64,000 nt of DNA from NCBI GenBank assembly GCA_947089145.1, contig CAMUJH010000010.1, positions 22,529 to 86,528 of the forward strand. The letters are read 5' to 3'. The notes beneath the pieces were generated by a model. It saw only the letters and a list, made by a program, of their open reading frames with translations. It was not told the origin of the DNA and did not search any database. The translations under genes were made by a program, and so were the position numbers. Shown here in pieces: positions 27,836 through 36,145 of the stretch (position 1 is its first letter; each line of letters starts with the position of its first letter). The stretch is from an uncultured Hungatella sp. (lineage in GTDB: Bacteria > Bacillota > Clostridia > Lachnospirales > Lachnospiraceae).

Positions 27836-28776
27836 TCTTCAAATCCTTTCCCCATATATTTCTGGTATGCCTGATCCGTAAAATCCTGGACAGATGCCAC
27901 CATCTTCTCATAGGCATCCATCAAATTCCTGCCTTTCTTTGTCAGCACCGATCCGCCGCCGCCGCTGCCGCCGGTCCACCGCTGCACCACCGGAAATCCC
28001 AGCTGCTGTTCCAGCTGCTTTACCATCTTCCTGCCTTTGCTGTACGAAATGTCCATGTGAAGGCACGCTTCCTGGAGAGATCCGGTCTGCCCGATCCAGT
28101 TTAAAAGCTGCTGTACCCCCGGGCCATAGAAAGGCTGGATAGCTGTCAGGCGCACCTGTATCTGGGGCCGTATCGGGTATCCCTGGCCTCTCTGATAGTT
28201 CCAGTCCAAAAGCTCCTGGTACTGCTGCCTGGTATCCAGATCCCGGTAAATCCCTTCATCCTCCACCTCCAGGTTCGTAATGGCGATTCCAGAATTCTCA
28301 ATGGCTCCCCTAAGGCCTCCCTCCCCCTTATATCCGCACAGGCTCTCTGCCACATGGCTCCACAGCATGATGGGATGACCCGGTTCCCCGTGGCATACGG
28401 TTCGGATAATCGGGGCGTCAATCATCATCTGCTGCCGTATAGTGTCCGGCATAATGGCCGGAAGATCCACAGGCAAAATCATCAGCCTCTCGCAGTCTTT
28501 GCTGATGGCCTGTATGCCCATAGTGACGGAATCAAACATCTGGGTTTCTCTAAATCGTTCGTTTTTTACAAATCGAACGCCTGCGCAGGAAAGATGCCGC
28601 TGCAGCTCGTCGCCTCTGTACCCGGTCACTACCACAACCGGCTCGATCCCCATATCTTTCAGCATGGTAACAATGTGCAGCGAGATCGTGGAACTGCCAA
28701 AAGGAAGCATGGGCTTAAATGCCTCCATGCGGGACGATAATCCAGCCGCCACCAGCACTGCGCCTGTTGTCTTCAT
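27832..28776 (-). CDS. MocA-type nucleotidyltransferase fused to ModE-type DNA-binding domain
   Basis: This 314-residue protein begins with a MobA/MocA-like nucleotidyltransferase (VLVAAGLSSRMEAFKPMLPFG, residues about 8-28; LPVDLPAIMP at about 100; GEPGHPIM at about 150). This type transfers CMP or GMP to molybdopterin; MocA makes the cytosine form used by xanthine-dehydrogenase-like enzymes. From about 205 a LysR-like winged helix of the ModE N-terminal type follows (GSLQEACLHMDISYSKGRKM, then a glycine-rich wing GGSGGGGS). No Mop/TOBE molybdate-sensing domain is present. It is the first gene of the cofactor operon, behind AAAGGAG. It may couple cofactor status to transcription. Confidence 0.88.
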   Translation of the reverse strand: MKTTGAVLVAAGLSSRMEAFKPMLPFGSSTISLHIVTMLKDMGIEPVVVVTGYRGDELQRHLSCAGVRFVKNERFRETQMFDSVTMGIQAISKDCERLMILPVDLPAIMPDTIRQQMMIDAPIIRTVCHGEPGHPIMLWSHVAESLCGYKGEGGLRGAIENSGIAITNLEVEDEGIYRDLDTRQQYQELLDWNYQRGQGYPIRPQIQVRLTAIQPFYGPGVQQLLNWIGQTGSLQEACLHMDISYSKGRKMVKQLEQQLGFPVVQRWTGGSGGGGSVLTKKGRNLMDAYEKMVASVQDFTDQAYQKYMGKGFEE

Positions 28777-28832
28777 TTTATGCTCCTTTCCTTATCGTTG
28801 TCCTGTTTTTTAGGACATGCAGATATGCTCTT

Positions 28833-28892
28833 GGGGATTTCCCCCTACTTTCTGTTATGTTTTATTGTACAGGAACTGTGGATATAAAACAA
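28833..28892 (-). promoter_or_regulatory. Promoter and leader of the molybdenum cofactor operon
   Basis: On the minus strand TTGTTT (28887-28892) and TACAAT (28864-28869) are 17 bases apart, a fair sigma-A promoter. The leader of about 80 bases contains a small palindrome GGGGATTTCCCC (28833-28844) and, nearer the gene, a hairpin GTCCT/AGGAC (28800-28816). I could not match this leader to the Moco riboswitch, and it looks too short for that. Confidence 0.5.
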
Positions 28893-28978
28893 GTAGTGCC
28901 AGATACATTTTGAGAAAATTTTTCAAAATAATTCATTCTAAAGCGGGCTTATGACGCACTATGGGTATTCTCCATATT

Positions 28979-30342
28979 TTATTCTTTTATAAATTTTTCA
29001 ATTACGCACTCATGAATCTTTTTCTTCTTGTCATAGCTAATGGCAACTAAAAGGATGTCTCCGTACAGGTAAGAGAATTTTCGTCATTGTATTTTATTAC
29101 AGAGGCAGTTTCATTATGGATCGCAGATATTCCTCTTGCCACCCCTTCGCCATTCATATTCCATGTGTCCAGAAGGATCTTTTCTGATTGGTTCAGGGCC
29201 TGCACATGGCCGTCCCAGCCCCCGGTTTTTATGGCCCGTATAAACTCCTGTGCGATCTCTTGATTAGGAATCGAAACCATACTTTCTTTTTTGTCAAAGG
29301 TCAGATATCCAAGGTGAACTAAAAGGGTAAGAACATCATCTTTTAACTTAAACGTTGTCATATCATTCTGAAATGTAGACGGATCAATCTTACAGCTGGC
29401 ACTTCCCAGCATCGCAGTAACCGATTCCTTAAGACCATCGAAATTCCGGTCAATGTATATTTTCAGCGCTTCATAAGTCTCAGTTCCCGTCCAATAGCTC
29501 TGAAAATCGCCGCTATCCATCAGCTCCGCAATGGCCTGGGGATTATATATGTGGAGGCTCCCCAGCCGATATCCGTCATACCATCTCTGCGCCTGCCTGT
29601 AATCAATGCCATGCTGTTCACAAAGGCTTTTCGCTTCCTGTTCAGTAAAGCCGAAACACTGTCCAATCCGCCCCGGATTCAGCATGGAAAACTCTTTGAA
29701 TATATTGATCGCAGAGTGTTCCCCATATTTTTTAATCGGAAGTATCCCTGTCATATACGCCAGTTCCACATAATTGGAACTTTTAAAAAGCCCGCGCAAA
29801 AAATCCAGATAATCTTTCTGTATCTCCTTCCGATCTTTGGCAACCCGGAACACACAGTCCCACTCGTCAATTACAAAAACAAATCCCTGTCCCGTCTGCA
29901 CAAAAATATTATCCAGGGTAAATTTAAGCCTGCCGCCAGACTCCAAATCCTTACACTCTGGAAATGTTTCCATCAGTTCCCTGACAACAGTCCTTTCAAT
30001 CTCAGAAATAAACGTATCCAAATCCCGCTGGGATTCAAGAAATTTCTGAATGTCCAGTCGGATCACATTATGTTGGTTTAAATGTTTTTTAAATAGCTTA
30101 CCCTCTTCCGCTTTTCGGCCAGTGAATAGTTCAAGAGAGTCGCATCCCCTGCTGTAGTAAGCAACAAGCATATCTGCCGCCATAGATTTTCCAAAACGGC
30201 GGGGGCGGCTGACACATACAAAACAATTAGCCTTATCTATTCTGCTGTTGGTGTATTCTATTAGATCGGTTTTGTCAATATAGATATCGCCGTTTAAAGC
30301 TTTCCGAAACGCCGTGTTCCCTGGATTTACATAAATTCCCAT
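28979..30342 (-). pseudogene. AAA-ATPase-like/DUF1703 protein, internally deleted and out of frame
   Basis: The intact part has the AAA-ATPase-like start (MGIYVNPGNTAFRKAL, then SRPRRFGKSM as Walker A and FVFVIDEWDCVF as Walker B). It continues through the middle region to YNDENSLTC, where the C-terminal PD-(D/E)XK nuclease domain should begin. The open frame ends a few codons later at 29047. In another frame, 29065 down to 28979 encodes YGDILLVAISYDKKKK followed by IHECVIEKFIKE, the normal extreme end of this family. About 75 residues holding the nuclease core are thus missing and the two pieces are out of frame. I start at the ATG at 30342; a GTG lies at 30354. Such genes are multi-copy in Lachnospiraceae and of unknown role. 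Confidence 0.8.
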
Positions 30343-30460
30343 ATTCAGTCCCACTTCCTTTTGAAATTTATTTTAACATCACCAAAGGAAAATGACAATG
30401 CCTGGTTAACTTATAAAAGCCTTTCCTGACGGCGTTTCGTTACAGTTCACGGCGGATTTC

Positions 30461-30489
30461 TTGATTTCTCCCTTTATTTGAGATATAAT
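30461..30489 (+). promoter_or_regulatory. Sigma-A promoter of the TylF-type gene
   Basis: TTGATT (30461-30466) and TATAAT (30484-30489) are 17 bases apart. They lie about 40 bases before the ATG at 30527, which has AAAGGAG upstream. Confidence 0.65.
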
Positions 30490-30526
30490 CGCCCTAAATA
30501 ATGCAAAAACCGGAAAAGGAGCTGCC

Positions 30527-31381
30527 ATGAAAACCATTATCATTCTGGGCGCAGGCCAGTTCGGCCATGCCTGCGCCAGCCTTATTAACACTTCCTTCAC
30601 AAGGCTTCTTGCCTTTGGAGACAATAATGTTTCTTTACATGGCTCCGCCCTGGGGGATGTACCTGTCATGTCCGTCAAGGACGCCGTAGCCCTGCAGCCG
30701 GACTTCGCCCTCATAGGCGTTACTGACCAAGACAGGACAAACCAGCTTAGAGAGCAGGCAAGGGAAAACGGATTTCAGGGGGAGTTTCTGCTTTTGGGAG
30801 AATTGTACCGCTGGTTTGACATTCGAAGCGCCACCCTCCACCGCATGGCTGACCGCCTGAACTATCTGGGCGTCCCTGGAGACGCTGCCGAACTGGGCGT
30901 GTACAAAGGCGATCTGGCCTGGCAGATCAACGGCCTGTTTCCTGACCGGACTCTTCATCTTTTCGACACCTTCCAGGGGTTTGACGCCCGTGACATAGAG
31001 GAAGAATCGCAACATGGTTTCTCCCGGGCCCGCAAGGGAGAATTTTCCGACACCAGCATTTCCTTTGTCCGCAGCCGTCTTCCTTATCCGGATCAGGCTG
31101 TGTTCCACAAAGGCTTCTTCCCGGAAACCGCCGCCGGACTAAAGCGCTGCCAATACGCCTTTGTCAGCCTGGACGCTGACCTCTATTCTCCCATCCTGGC
31201 CGGCCTGGAGTATTTCTATCCCCGCTTAAGCCCGGGAGGCATGATCCTGCTTCATGATTATAACAACCGCCGGTTTCAGGGAGCTGCCCAGGCAGTGGCT
31301 GACTATGAAAAGGCTCATGGAAGGCTTCCCCTGGTGCCTCTCTGCGACCTTCACGGGACTTCGGTAATTCTCTCAGTCTGA
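30527..31381 (+). CDS. TylF/MycF-type methyltransferase with N-terminal Rossmann-like domain
   Basis: This 284-residue protein has two parts. Residues 1-95 begin MKTIIILGAGQFGHACASLI, a GxGxxG nucleotide-binding start like the N-terminal domains of PglD-type or nucleotide-sugar-handling proteins. Residues about 110-284 form a TylF/MycF/NovP-like class I methyltransferase. The SAM motif is AELGVYKGDLAWQIN, followed by LHLFDTFQGFD and the metal-binding-type FVSLDADLYSP and LLHDYNN. TylF relatives O-methylate sugars. The substrate is unknown, and no glycan genes are nearby. A decayed second copy lies 400 bases downstream. Confidence 0.82.
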   Translation: MKTIIILGAGQFGHACASLINTSFTRLLAFGDNNVSLHGSALGDVPVMSVKDAVALQPDFALIGVTDQDRTNQLREQARENGFQGEFLLLGELYRWFDIRSATLHRMADRLNYLGVPGDAAELGVYKGDLAWQINGLFPDRTLHLFDTFQGFDARDIEEESQHGFSRARKGEFSDTSISFVRSRLPYPDQAVFHKGFFPETAAGLKRCQYAFVSLDADLYSPILAGLEYFYPRLSPGGMILLHDYNNRRFQGAAQAVADYEKAHGRLPLVPLCDLHGTSVILSV

Positions 31382-31784
31382 TGCTTGTGAAACACATCCG
31401 TCCTGCTCATATGCCGCCTCCACAATATGCTCATTGGAGTGGGCCTCCTCCCAGCCGTCCCCTGCCTTCATGGCCTGGATGGCTATCTCCCCAAGCCAAA
31501 ATGCGGCCAGGACGTACAGATTTCCTTCGTTTATCCGCACGTCACTGGCCGCACTACCCACTGCCGGAAAGTCCCGGCAGACCTTGTATTCTATTTGACA
31601 ATATCATATCAAATAATCTCTTCCATTAAAAGTGTTCCACGCTTCATTGGTTGTCTGCGCTGCATCTGTTATCTGGCTTCATATGTAATCCCCGCTACTT
31701 GTAATCATGACTATTCTGTATGATAATATCCTTAACTTTTAGCCTTTCATGCCATCTATATTTAAGAAGGTGTATCTCTAATCT
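31382..31784. other. Intergenic stretch without a clear gene
   Basis: About 400 bases separate the methyltransferase gene from its decayed copy. A minus-strand frame (31373 to about 31609, GTG at 31561) encodes a protein-like segment, DVRINEGNLYVLAAFWLGEI and onward to QASD. It has no start with a ribosome binding site and overlaps the end of the methyltransferase gene. I do not recognise it. It could be a gene remnant in this decaying patch. Nothing else was found. Confidence 0.3.
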
Positions 31785-32206
31785 ATGAAAACCGTGATCA
31801 TCCTGGAAGCAGATCACCTGGCTATTCCCGTATCCGAGCTTTTAAATCCAAAGGAAATGAAGCTTATTGGCATCGGCAACTCTTGCCCCGATACGTGGAA
31901 CGTGTTTGAAAATCCGGAAACCGGAGAGTTAAAAGACGCCATCCAGGGGCTTCCCGTCATGCCTGTCGATCTGGCGGCATCCCTCCAGCCGGACATTATG
32001 GTCATCGCCGCCGCTGACCCGGATGGCCATGCTCTTCAATACATGGCCATCCGGACCGGAAGCTTTATCTTTTTGACACCTTGGAGGGCTTTGATGCCCG
32101 GGATGTGGCAAAAGAGCAGGCCCTTGGCTGTTCCAAGGCGTCTGTCGGCCAGTTTGGAGATGTACTCTCCCATGAAAATCCGTTATCCGATGACATTGAA
32201 TTTTTT
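31785..32206 (+). pseudogene. Decayed paralogue of the TylF-type methyltransferase
   Basis: The first 85 codons (MKTVIILEADHLAIPVSELL, then GLPVMPVDLAASLQPDIMVI) match the N-terminal domain of the gene at 30527. The GxGxxG loop has been lost to EADHLA. From 32060 the frame changes: KLYLFDTLEGFDARD and VGQFGDVLSHENPLSDDIEF match the methyltransferase part LHLFDTFQGFDARD. About 60 residues, including the SAM motif, are deleted between the two, and the last 110 or so are gone. The remnant runs into the convergent MATE gene. It cannot encode a working enzyme. Confidence 0.82.
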
Positions 32207-33577
32207 CCAGGTCCCTCTGGCAAACCGAATCCAGAAGATCACCGCCCTGACCGCCCAGTCCAGGCACATGGCAAAGGCTACGCCGATAACGCCCATGTTC
32301 ATCCAAATGGCAAAGACCACGGAGAACAGCACCCGCCCGGCTATGGTTGACAGCAGGCTCACATACATGGTGAACTTTACGTCTCCCGCTGCCCTGAGGC
32401 CGTTGGACAGGGCTCCTGACAAGGGAAAGCATACGGCGTTAAACAGATTGTGAATCCCGATGAGTGTCACTACCAGCCCAGCCGCTTCCGCCGACAGGGC
32501 ATATCCTTTCAGCACCAGAGGCGATATTGCCATGATCAGCCCGTTCCACAAAACAGAAGTGACAAATGTCAGTCTCAGCAGCTTTCTCATGTAATACTCC
32601 GCCGCCTCTTTATCCCCGGCCCCCATGCACTGCCCCACCACGGTCACAAAGGCCAGCCCCATGGCCGTCCCCATGAGGGCCGCCATAGACCAGAAGCTCT
32701 GGGCCACGCCGTTGGCCGCGATCTGCACGGTGCCGAACAGCGCCGTAATACTGCTTAAGGCTACTTTGGCAAGCTGGAACAGGCCGTTTTCCACGCCGTT
32801 GGGGACGGCGATCCCAAGGATTCTGCGCACCATGGGTCTGTCCCAGCGGAAAATATGTTTTCTTTCCAGCCAGATCACGTTCTTCTTATTGAAGCACAGC
32901 CATGTGATGACCACGGCAGAAAAGACCCTGGCTATGAGAGACGGGTAAGCCACTCCCGCAACCCCCGCCTGAAGGACAAACACGCCGATGGCGTTTCCCA
33001 CTACGTTGATCCCATTGGAAGCCACGGAAAGGTACATGGTCACATTGGTCTTCCCCATGCTGCGGTGCATGGCGGCTCCTGCGTTGTATACCGCCAGGGC
33101 CGGATAGGAATAGGCGGATATCCGCAGATATGTGACGCAGGCTTCCATGACGTCAGGCTCCACCTCCCCGAACAAAAGCCTTAGAAGCTGCCGGTTTAAG
33201 ATCAGCACAAAGGCTGTGATAAGCAGGGAAAACACGGCTGACGCCATCATCAGCTGGCCTGAGGACAGGTTTCCGTTTTCTCTGTCCCTGCTTCCGATAT
33301 ACTGGCTTACCACAATGGCCCCGCCGGCTGCCAGGGCGGAAAACAGGAAAATAAATATGGTATTGAACATATTCACCAGGGACACGCCGGAGACTGCAGC
33401 CTCGCCTGCGTAACTGACCATGAAGGTATCCGCCACCCCCACCAGCACCGTCAAAAGCTGTTCCATAAAAAGAGGCACGATCAATTCCTTCAGATCCAGG
33501 TTGGAAAACAGTTTCCGTTCTTTTGGTATCCCCTGTCTTGGCTCAATCAGCTTCCCTATCATTTCTTTCATCTTCAT
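32183..33577 (-). CDS. MATE family efflux transporter
   Basis: This 464-residue integral membrane protein has about twelve helices in two homologous halves and belongs to the MATE multidrug/toxin extrusion family. The first helix region reads LIVPLFMEQLLTVLVGVADT, and the internal SQYIGSRDRENG matches the family's loop after helix 3. Members export cationic drugs or metabolites using ion gradients; the substrate is unknown. Its 3' end overlaps the remnant of the decayed methyltransferase gene by about 24 bases. Confidence 0.92.
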   Translation of the reverse strand: MKMKEMIGKLIEPRQGIPKERKLFSNLDLKELIVPLFMEQLLTVLVGVADTFMVSYAGEAAVSGVSLVNMFNTIFIFLFSALAAGGAIVVSQYIGSRDRENGNLSSGQLMMASAVFSLLITAFVLILNRQLLRLLFGEVEPDVMEACVTYLRISAYSYPALAVYNAGAAMHRSMGKTNVTMYLSVASNGINVVGNAIGVFVLQAGVAGVAYPSLIARVFSAVVITWLCFNKKNVIWLERKHIFRWDRPMVRRILGIAVPNGVENGLFQLAKVALSSITALFGTVQIAANGVAQSFWSMAALMGTAMGLAFVTVVGQCMGAGDKEAAEYYMRKLLRLTFVTSVLWNGLIMAISPLVLKGYALSAEAAGLVVTLIGIHNLFNAVCFPLSGALSNGLRAAGDVKFTMYVSLLSTIAGRVLFSVVFAIWMNMGVIGVAFAMCLDWAVRAVIFWIRFARGTWKKFNVIG

Positions 33578-33613
33578 TCCCCTCTCAATTCCTGATAGTT
33601 ATTGTCTGCCTGT

Positions 33614-33642
33614 ATTATAATTCAGACGCCTTCACATGTCCA
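33614..33642 (-). promoter_or_regulatory. Sigma-A promoter of the MATE gene
   Basis: On the minus strand TGGACA (33637-33642) and TATAAT (33614-33619) are 17 bases apart. It lies about 40 bases before the ATG at 33577. The rest of the 360-base gap up to 33938 shows only the plus-strand promoter at 33847 and no gene. Confidence 0.65.
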
Positions 33643-33846
33643 ATACCTGATTTATATCGCTGATCCATGCTTAAAAAGCATAGTTATCCACAGGGCAAGG
33701 AAGGTTTTAATGTGCTGTATCTCAATAACTGGCGGGACTATTGTAAACGAACTGCGGGACAAATGCATAAGTCCTGATGACAAATGTATCATACGATGCA
33801 CTATTTACAAAAAAGGAATCTAAAGACTGTCAATTGATATGCAAAT

Positions 33847-33856
33847 GTGCTATAAT
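33847..33856 (+). promoter_or_regulatory. Extended -10 promoter of the chemoreceptor gene
   Basis: TGCTATAAT fits the extended -10 form (TGn TATAAT, 33848-33856). No good -35 box is seen at the right distance. It lies about 80 bases upstream of the ATG at 33938. Confidence 0.5.
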
Positions 33857-33937
33857 AAGAACAGTATTATATATAAAAATAGAAGCAGCGGTAAATGCAT
33901 GCCCTGCTTCTTCCAAACCGGGGAGGGAGAAAAAGTT

Positions 33938-36076
33938 ATGTTTAAAAAAATGAAACTGGCTCCGAAATTAGCGCTGACCATCGGCACCGTCCTGACGCTG
34001 ATTTTCGCAGTCCTTATTGCCAGCACGGTTTTTATGTCCAGAAAAGCCATCTCGTCATCTACCTATGAGCAGCTGGAGGCCATCTCCAAAGCCAACGCCC
34101 TCCAGATCCAGACCATATTTGACGAGGCCGAGACGGTTGCCCTGAATATGGAGTCCTATTTGGAGCAGGCTTACAAGATAGCAGCCGACAAGCCCTCATG
34201 GCTTGAGGTTCCTACGGAGCCGGCAGCCATGGAGCTGTGCGAAAGCTCCATTTATGACAAGGTGCTGACTCCTACCAACTATGACATTGAGGTTTACCTG
34301 CGGGAAACCGCCCGCAGCAGCGCTACCAACAACGAAGATCTGGCCGGCGTAGGCGTCATGTTCGAGCCCAATCAGTTTCAGCCGGATATCCGCGACTATG
34401 CGTTTTATGTAAGCGAAGAGAACGCTTCGGGGGACGTTCTACCCTTTGGGCCTTACGAAACATACTCCAGCGAGGTTTACTATCAAATGGCGGCGTCAGC
34501 CAAAAAGGCTGTTGTCACTGACCCTTATGAGTATAACGGCATCACCATGGTATCCTATGCCAGCCCGGTTCTCTATAATAATGAGCTGAAGGCCGTTGTC
34601 ATGGGAGATATCAAGGTGGACAATTTTGACAAGGTAAACACTACCAGCCAGACATTTCCAAGCATGTACTGCACCATCTACAACCAGTCAGGAATCATTA
34701 TCTATGACAGCGAGTCCAAAGACGATATCGGCAGGAAATTGTCTGATTTCACGCCTGACCAGTCTCAGCTGGCAGCCATTCAGAACAATATGGCACTGGG
34801 AAATGCCTTCCACCTGGAAACGACCCGGGAGGACGGGAGGAAGGTCACCCGGTATTTTACCCCCATCAAGGCCGCTGACCAGATCTGGTGGTCCCTGACA
34901 GCCATCAGCAACAAGGACATTGACGCCATTATTCAGGGCACGGTCTTCTGGATGCTTCTCCTTTCGGCTCTGGCCCTGGCGGTTATCATCGTAACCATCG
35001 TGCTGGTTCTGCGGAAGGTTCTCAGCCCTGTCCAGGACGTGGTAGCGGCGGCCCAGAGCATTGCCCAGGGCAATCTTGACGTAACATTTCAGGTTGACAG
35101 CCAGGACGAAATCGGTATCCTGTCTGCAACTTTTGCTGACATGACCGCAAATCTGAACCATATCGTAACCGATCTCAAGTATGTGCTGGAAGAGATGGCG
35201 GAAGGTGATTTCACCGTAAGGTCAAAAGCTGAGGACAGCTATGTCGGCGCATTTGAAAGCGTGCTCCTTTCTCTCCGCAAAATGACGTCGCGGTTAAGCT
35301 CCGCTTTAAACCAGATCGAGCTTTCCGCGGATCAGGTGTCCTCCGGAAGCGATCAGATGGCCTCCGGCGCCCAGGCCCTGTCCCAGGGGGCTGTTGAGCA
35401 GGCTTCCTCCGTGGAAGAGCTTGCCTCCAACATTGAGGGGATTTTAGGCCAGGTGCAGGACACTGCCCGCAATGCCCAAAAGGCCCGCAGCTACTCCGCC
35501 GAGTCAGGTGAAGAAACTGCCACCTGCAATCAGCAGATGCAGGAAATGATGGAATCCATGGACGAAATCGGCAAAAAGTCGGCTGAAATCGGCAAAATCA
35601 TCAAAACCATCGAGGATATCGCATTTCAGACCAATATTCTGGCGCTGAACGCTGCCGTGGAGGCGGCCAGGGCCGGGACGGCGGGAAAAGGTTTCGCAGT
35701 AGTTGCCGACGAGGTCCGCAACCTTGCCAGCAAGTCAGCGGATGCGTCCAACAACACCTCCGAACTCATCGAAGGGGCTGTCAGGGCTGTTGAAAAGGGA
35801 AGAACCATTGCAAATGAAACTGCCCAATCCCTTATGAAAGTGGTGAAAACCTCGGAAACGGTTTCCGGCATTGTGGACAAGATCGCGGAGGCCGCCGCAG
35901 AGCAGTCCGCTTCTCTTGCCCAGGTTACGGAAGGCATGAACCAGATCTCCTCCGTGGTGCAAACCAACTCCGCCACGGCGGAAGAAAGCGCTGCCACCAG
36001 CCAGGAGCTTTCCAGCCAGGCCCAGACGCTGCGCGGACTGGTGGGACAGTTCACCCTGCATCAAGGTAATTCCTGA
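33938..36076 (+). CDS. Methyl-accepting chemotaxis protein
   Basis: This 712-residue transmembrane chemoreceptor feeds CheA. A membrane helix at about 10-32 precedes a large extracellular Cache-type sensor (about 40-330; [15 protein letters not shown]-like core and [17 protein letters not shown] are dCache hallmarks). A second helix is at about 335-358, then a HAMP domain, and a signalling domain with hairpin tip [22 protein letters not shown]. No C-terminal NWETF-like CheR-docking pentapeptide is present. I start at the ATG at 33938, behind GGGAGGGAG. The longer frame from 33839 adds an unlikely polar leader. The ligand is unknown. Confidence 0.92.
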   Translation: MFKKMKLAPKLALTIGTVLTLIFAVLIASTVFMSRKAISSSTYEQLEAISKANALQIQTIFDEAETVALNMESYLEQAYKIAADKPSWLEVPTEPAAMELCESSIYDKVLTPTNYDIEVYLRETARSSATNNEDLAGVGVMFEPNQFQPDIRDYAFYVSEENASGDVLPFGPYETYSSEVYYQMAASAKKAVVTDPYEYNGITMVSYASPVLYNNELKAVVMGDIKVDNFDKVNTTSQTFPSMYCTIYNQSGIIIYDSESKDDIGRKLSDFTPDQSQLAAIQNNMALGNAFHLETTREDGRKVTRYFTPIKAADQIWWSLTAISNKDIDAIIQGTVFWMLLLSALALAVIIVTIVLVLRKVLSPVQDVVAAAQSIAQGNLDVTFQVDSQDEIGILSATFADMTANLNHIVTDLKYVLEEMAEGDFTVRSKAEDSYVGAFESVLLSLRKMTSRLSSALNQIELSADQVSSGSDQMASGAQALSQGAVEQASSVEELASNIEGILGQVQDTARNAQKARSYSAESGEETATCNQQMQEMMESMDEIGKKSAEIGKIIKTIEDIAFQTNILALNAAVEAARAGTAGKGFAVVADEVRNLASKSADASNNTSELIEGAVRAVEKGRTIANETAQSLMKVVKTSETVSGIVDKIAEAAAEQSASLAQVTEGMNQISSVVQTNSATAEESAATSQELSSQAQTLRGLVGQFTLHQGNS

Positions 36077-36092
36077 CGACAAAACATGGCCG

Positions 36093-36133
36093 AAAAAACC
36101 CCTTCTCTCATATCAGGCATATGGGAGAAGGGG
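36093..36133 (-). terminator. Rho-independent terminator of prfC
   Basis: A 15-base stem (36099-36113 with 36119-36133, one mismatch) has a five-base loop. On the minus strand it is followed by TTTTTT. It lies 13 bases past the prfC stop, and its stem may also stop transcription from the convergent chemoreceptor gene. Confidence 0.88.
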
Positions 36134-36145
36134 GTCTTGGCAGCG

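Noticed and set aside
28777-28863. Molybdenum-cofactor riboswitch in the leader of the cofactor operon
   Set aside because: The leader is only about 80 bases and I could not recognise the conserved core. Only two small dyads are visible. A covariance-model search would decide.
31373-31561. Minus-strand 62-codon frame downstream of the methyltransferase
   Set aside because: The segment looks protein-like, but it has no ribosome site and overlaps a convergent gene. I mention it in the gap entry only.
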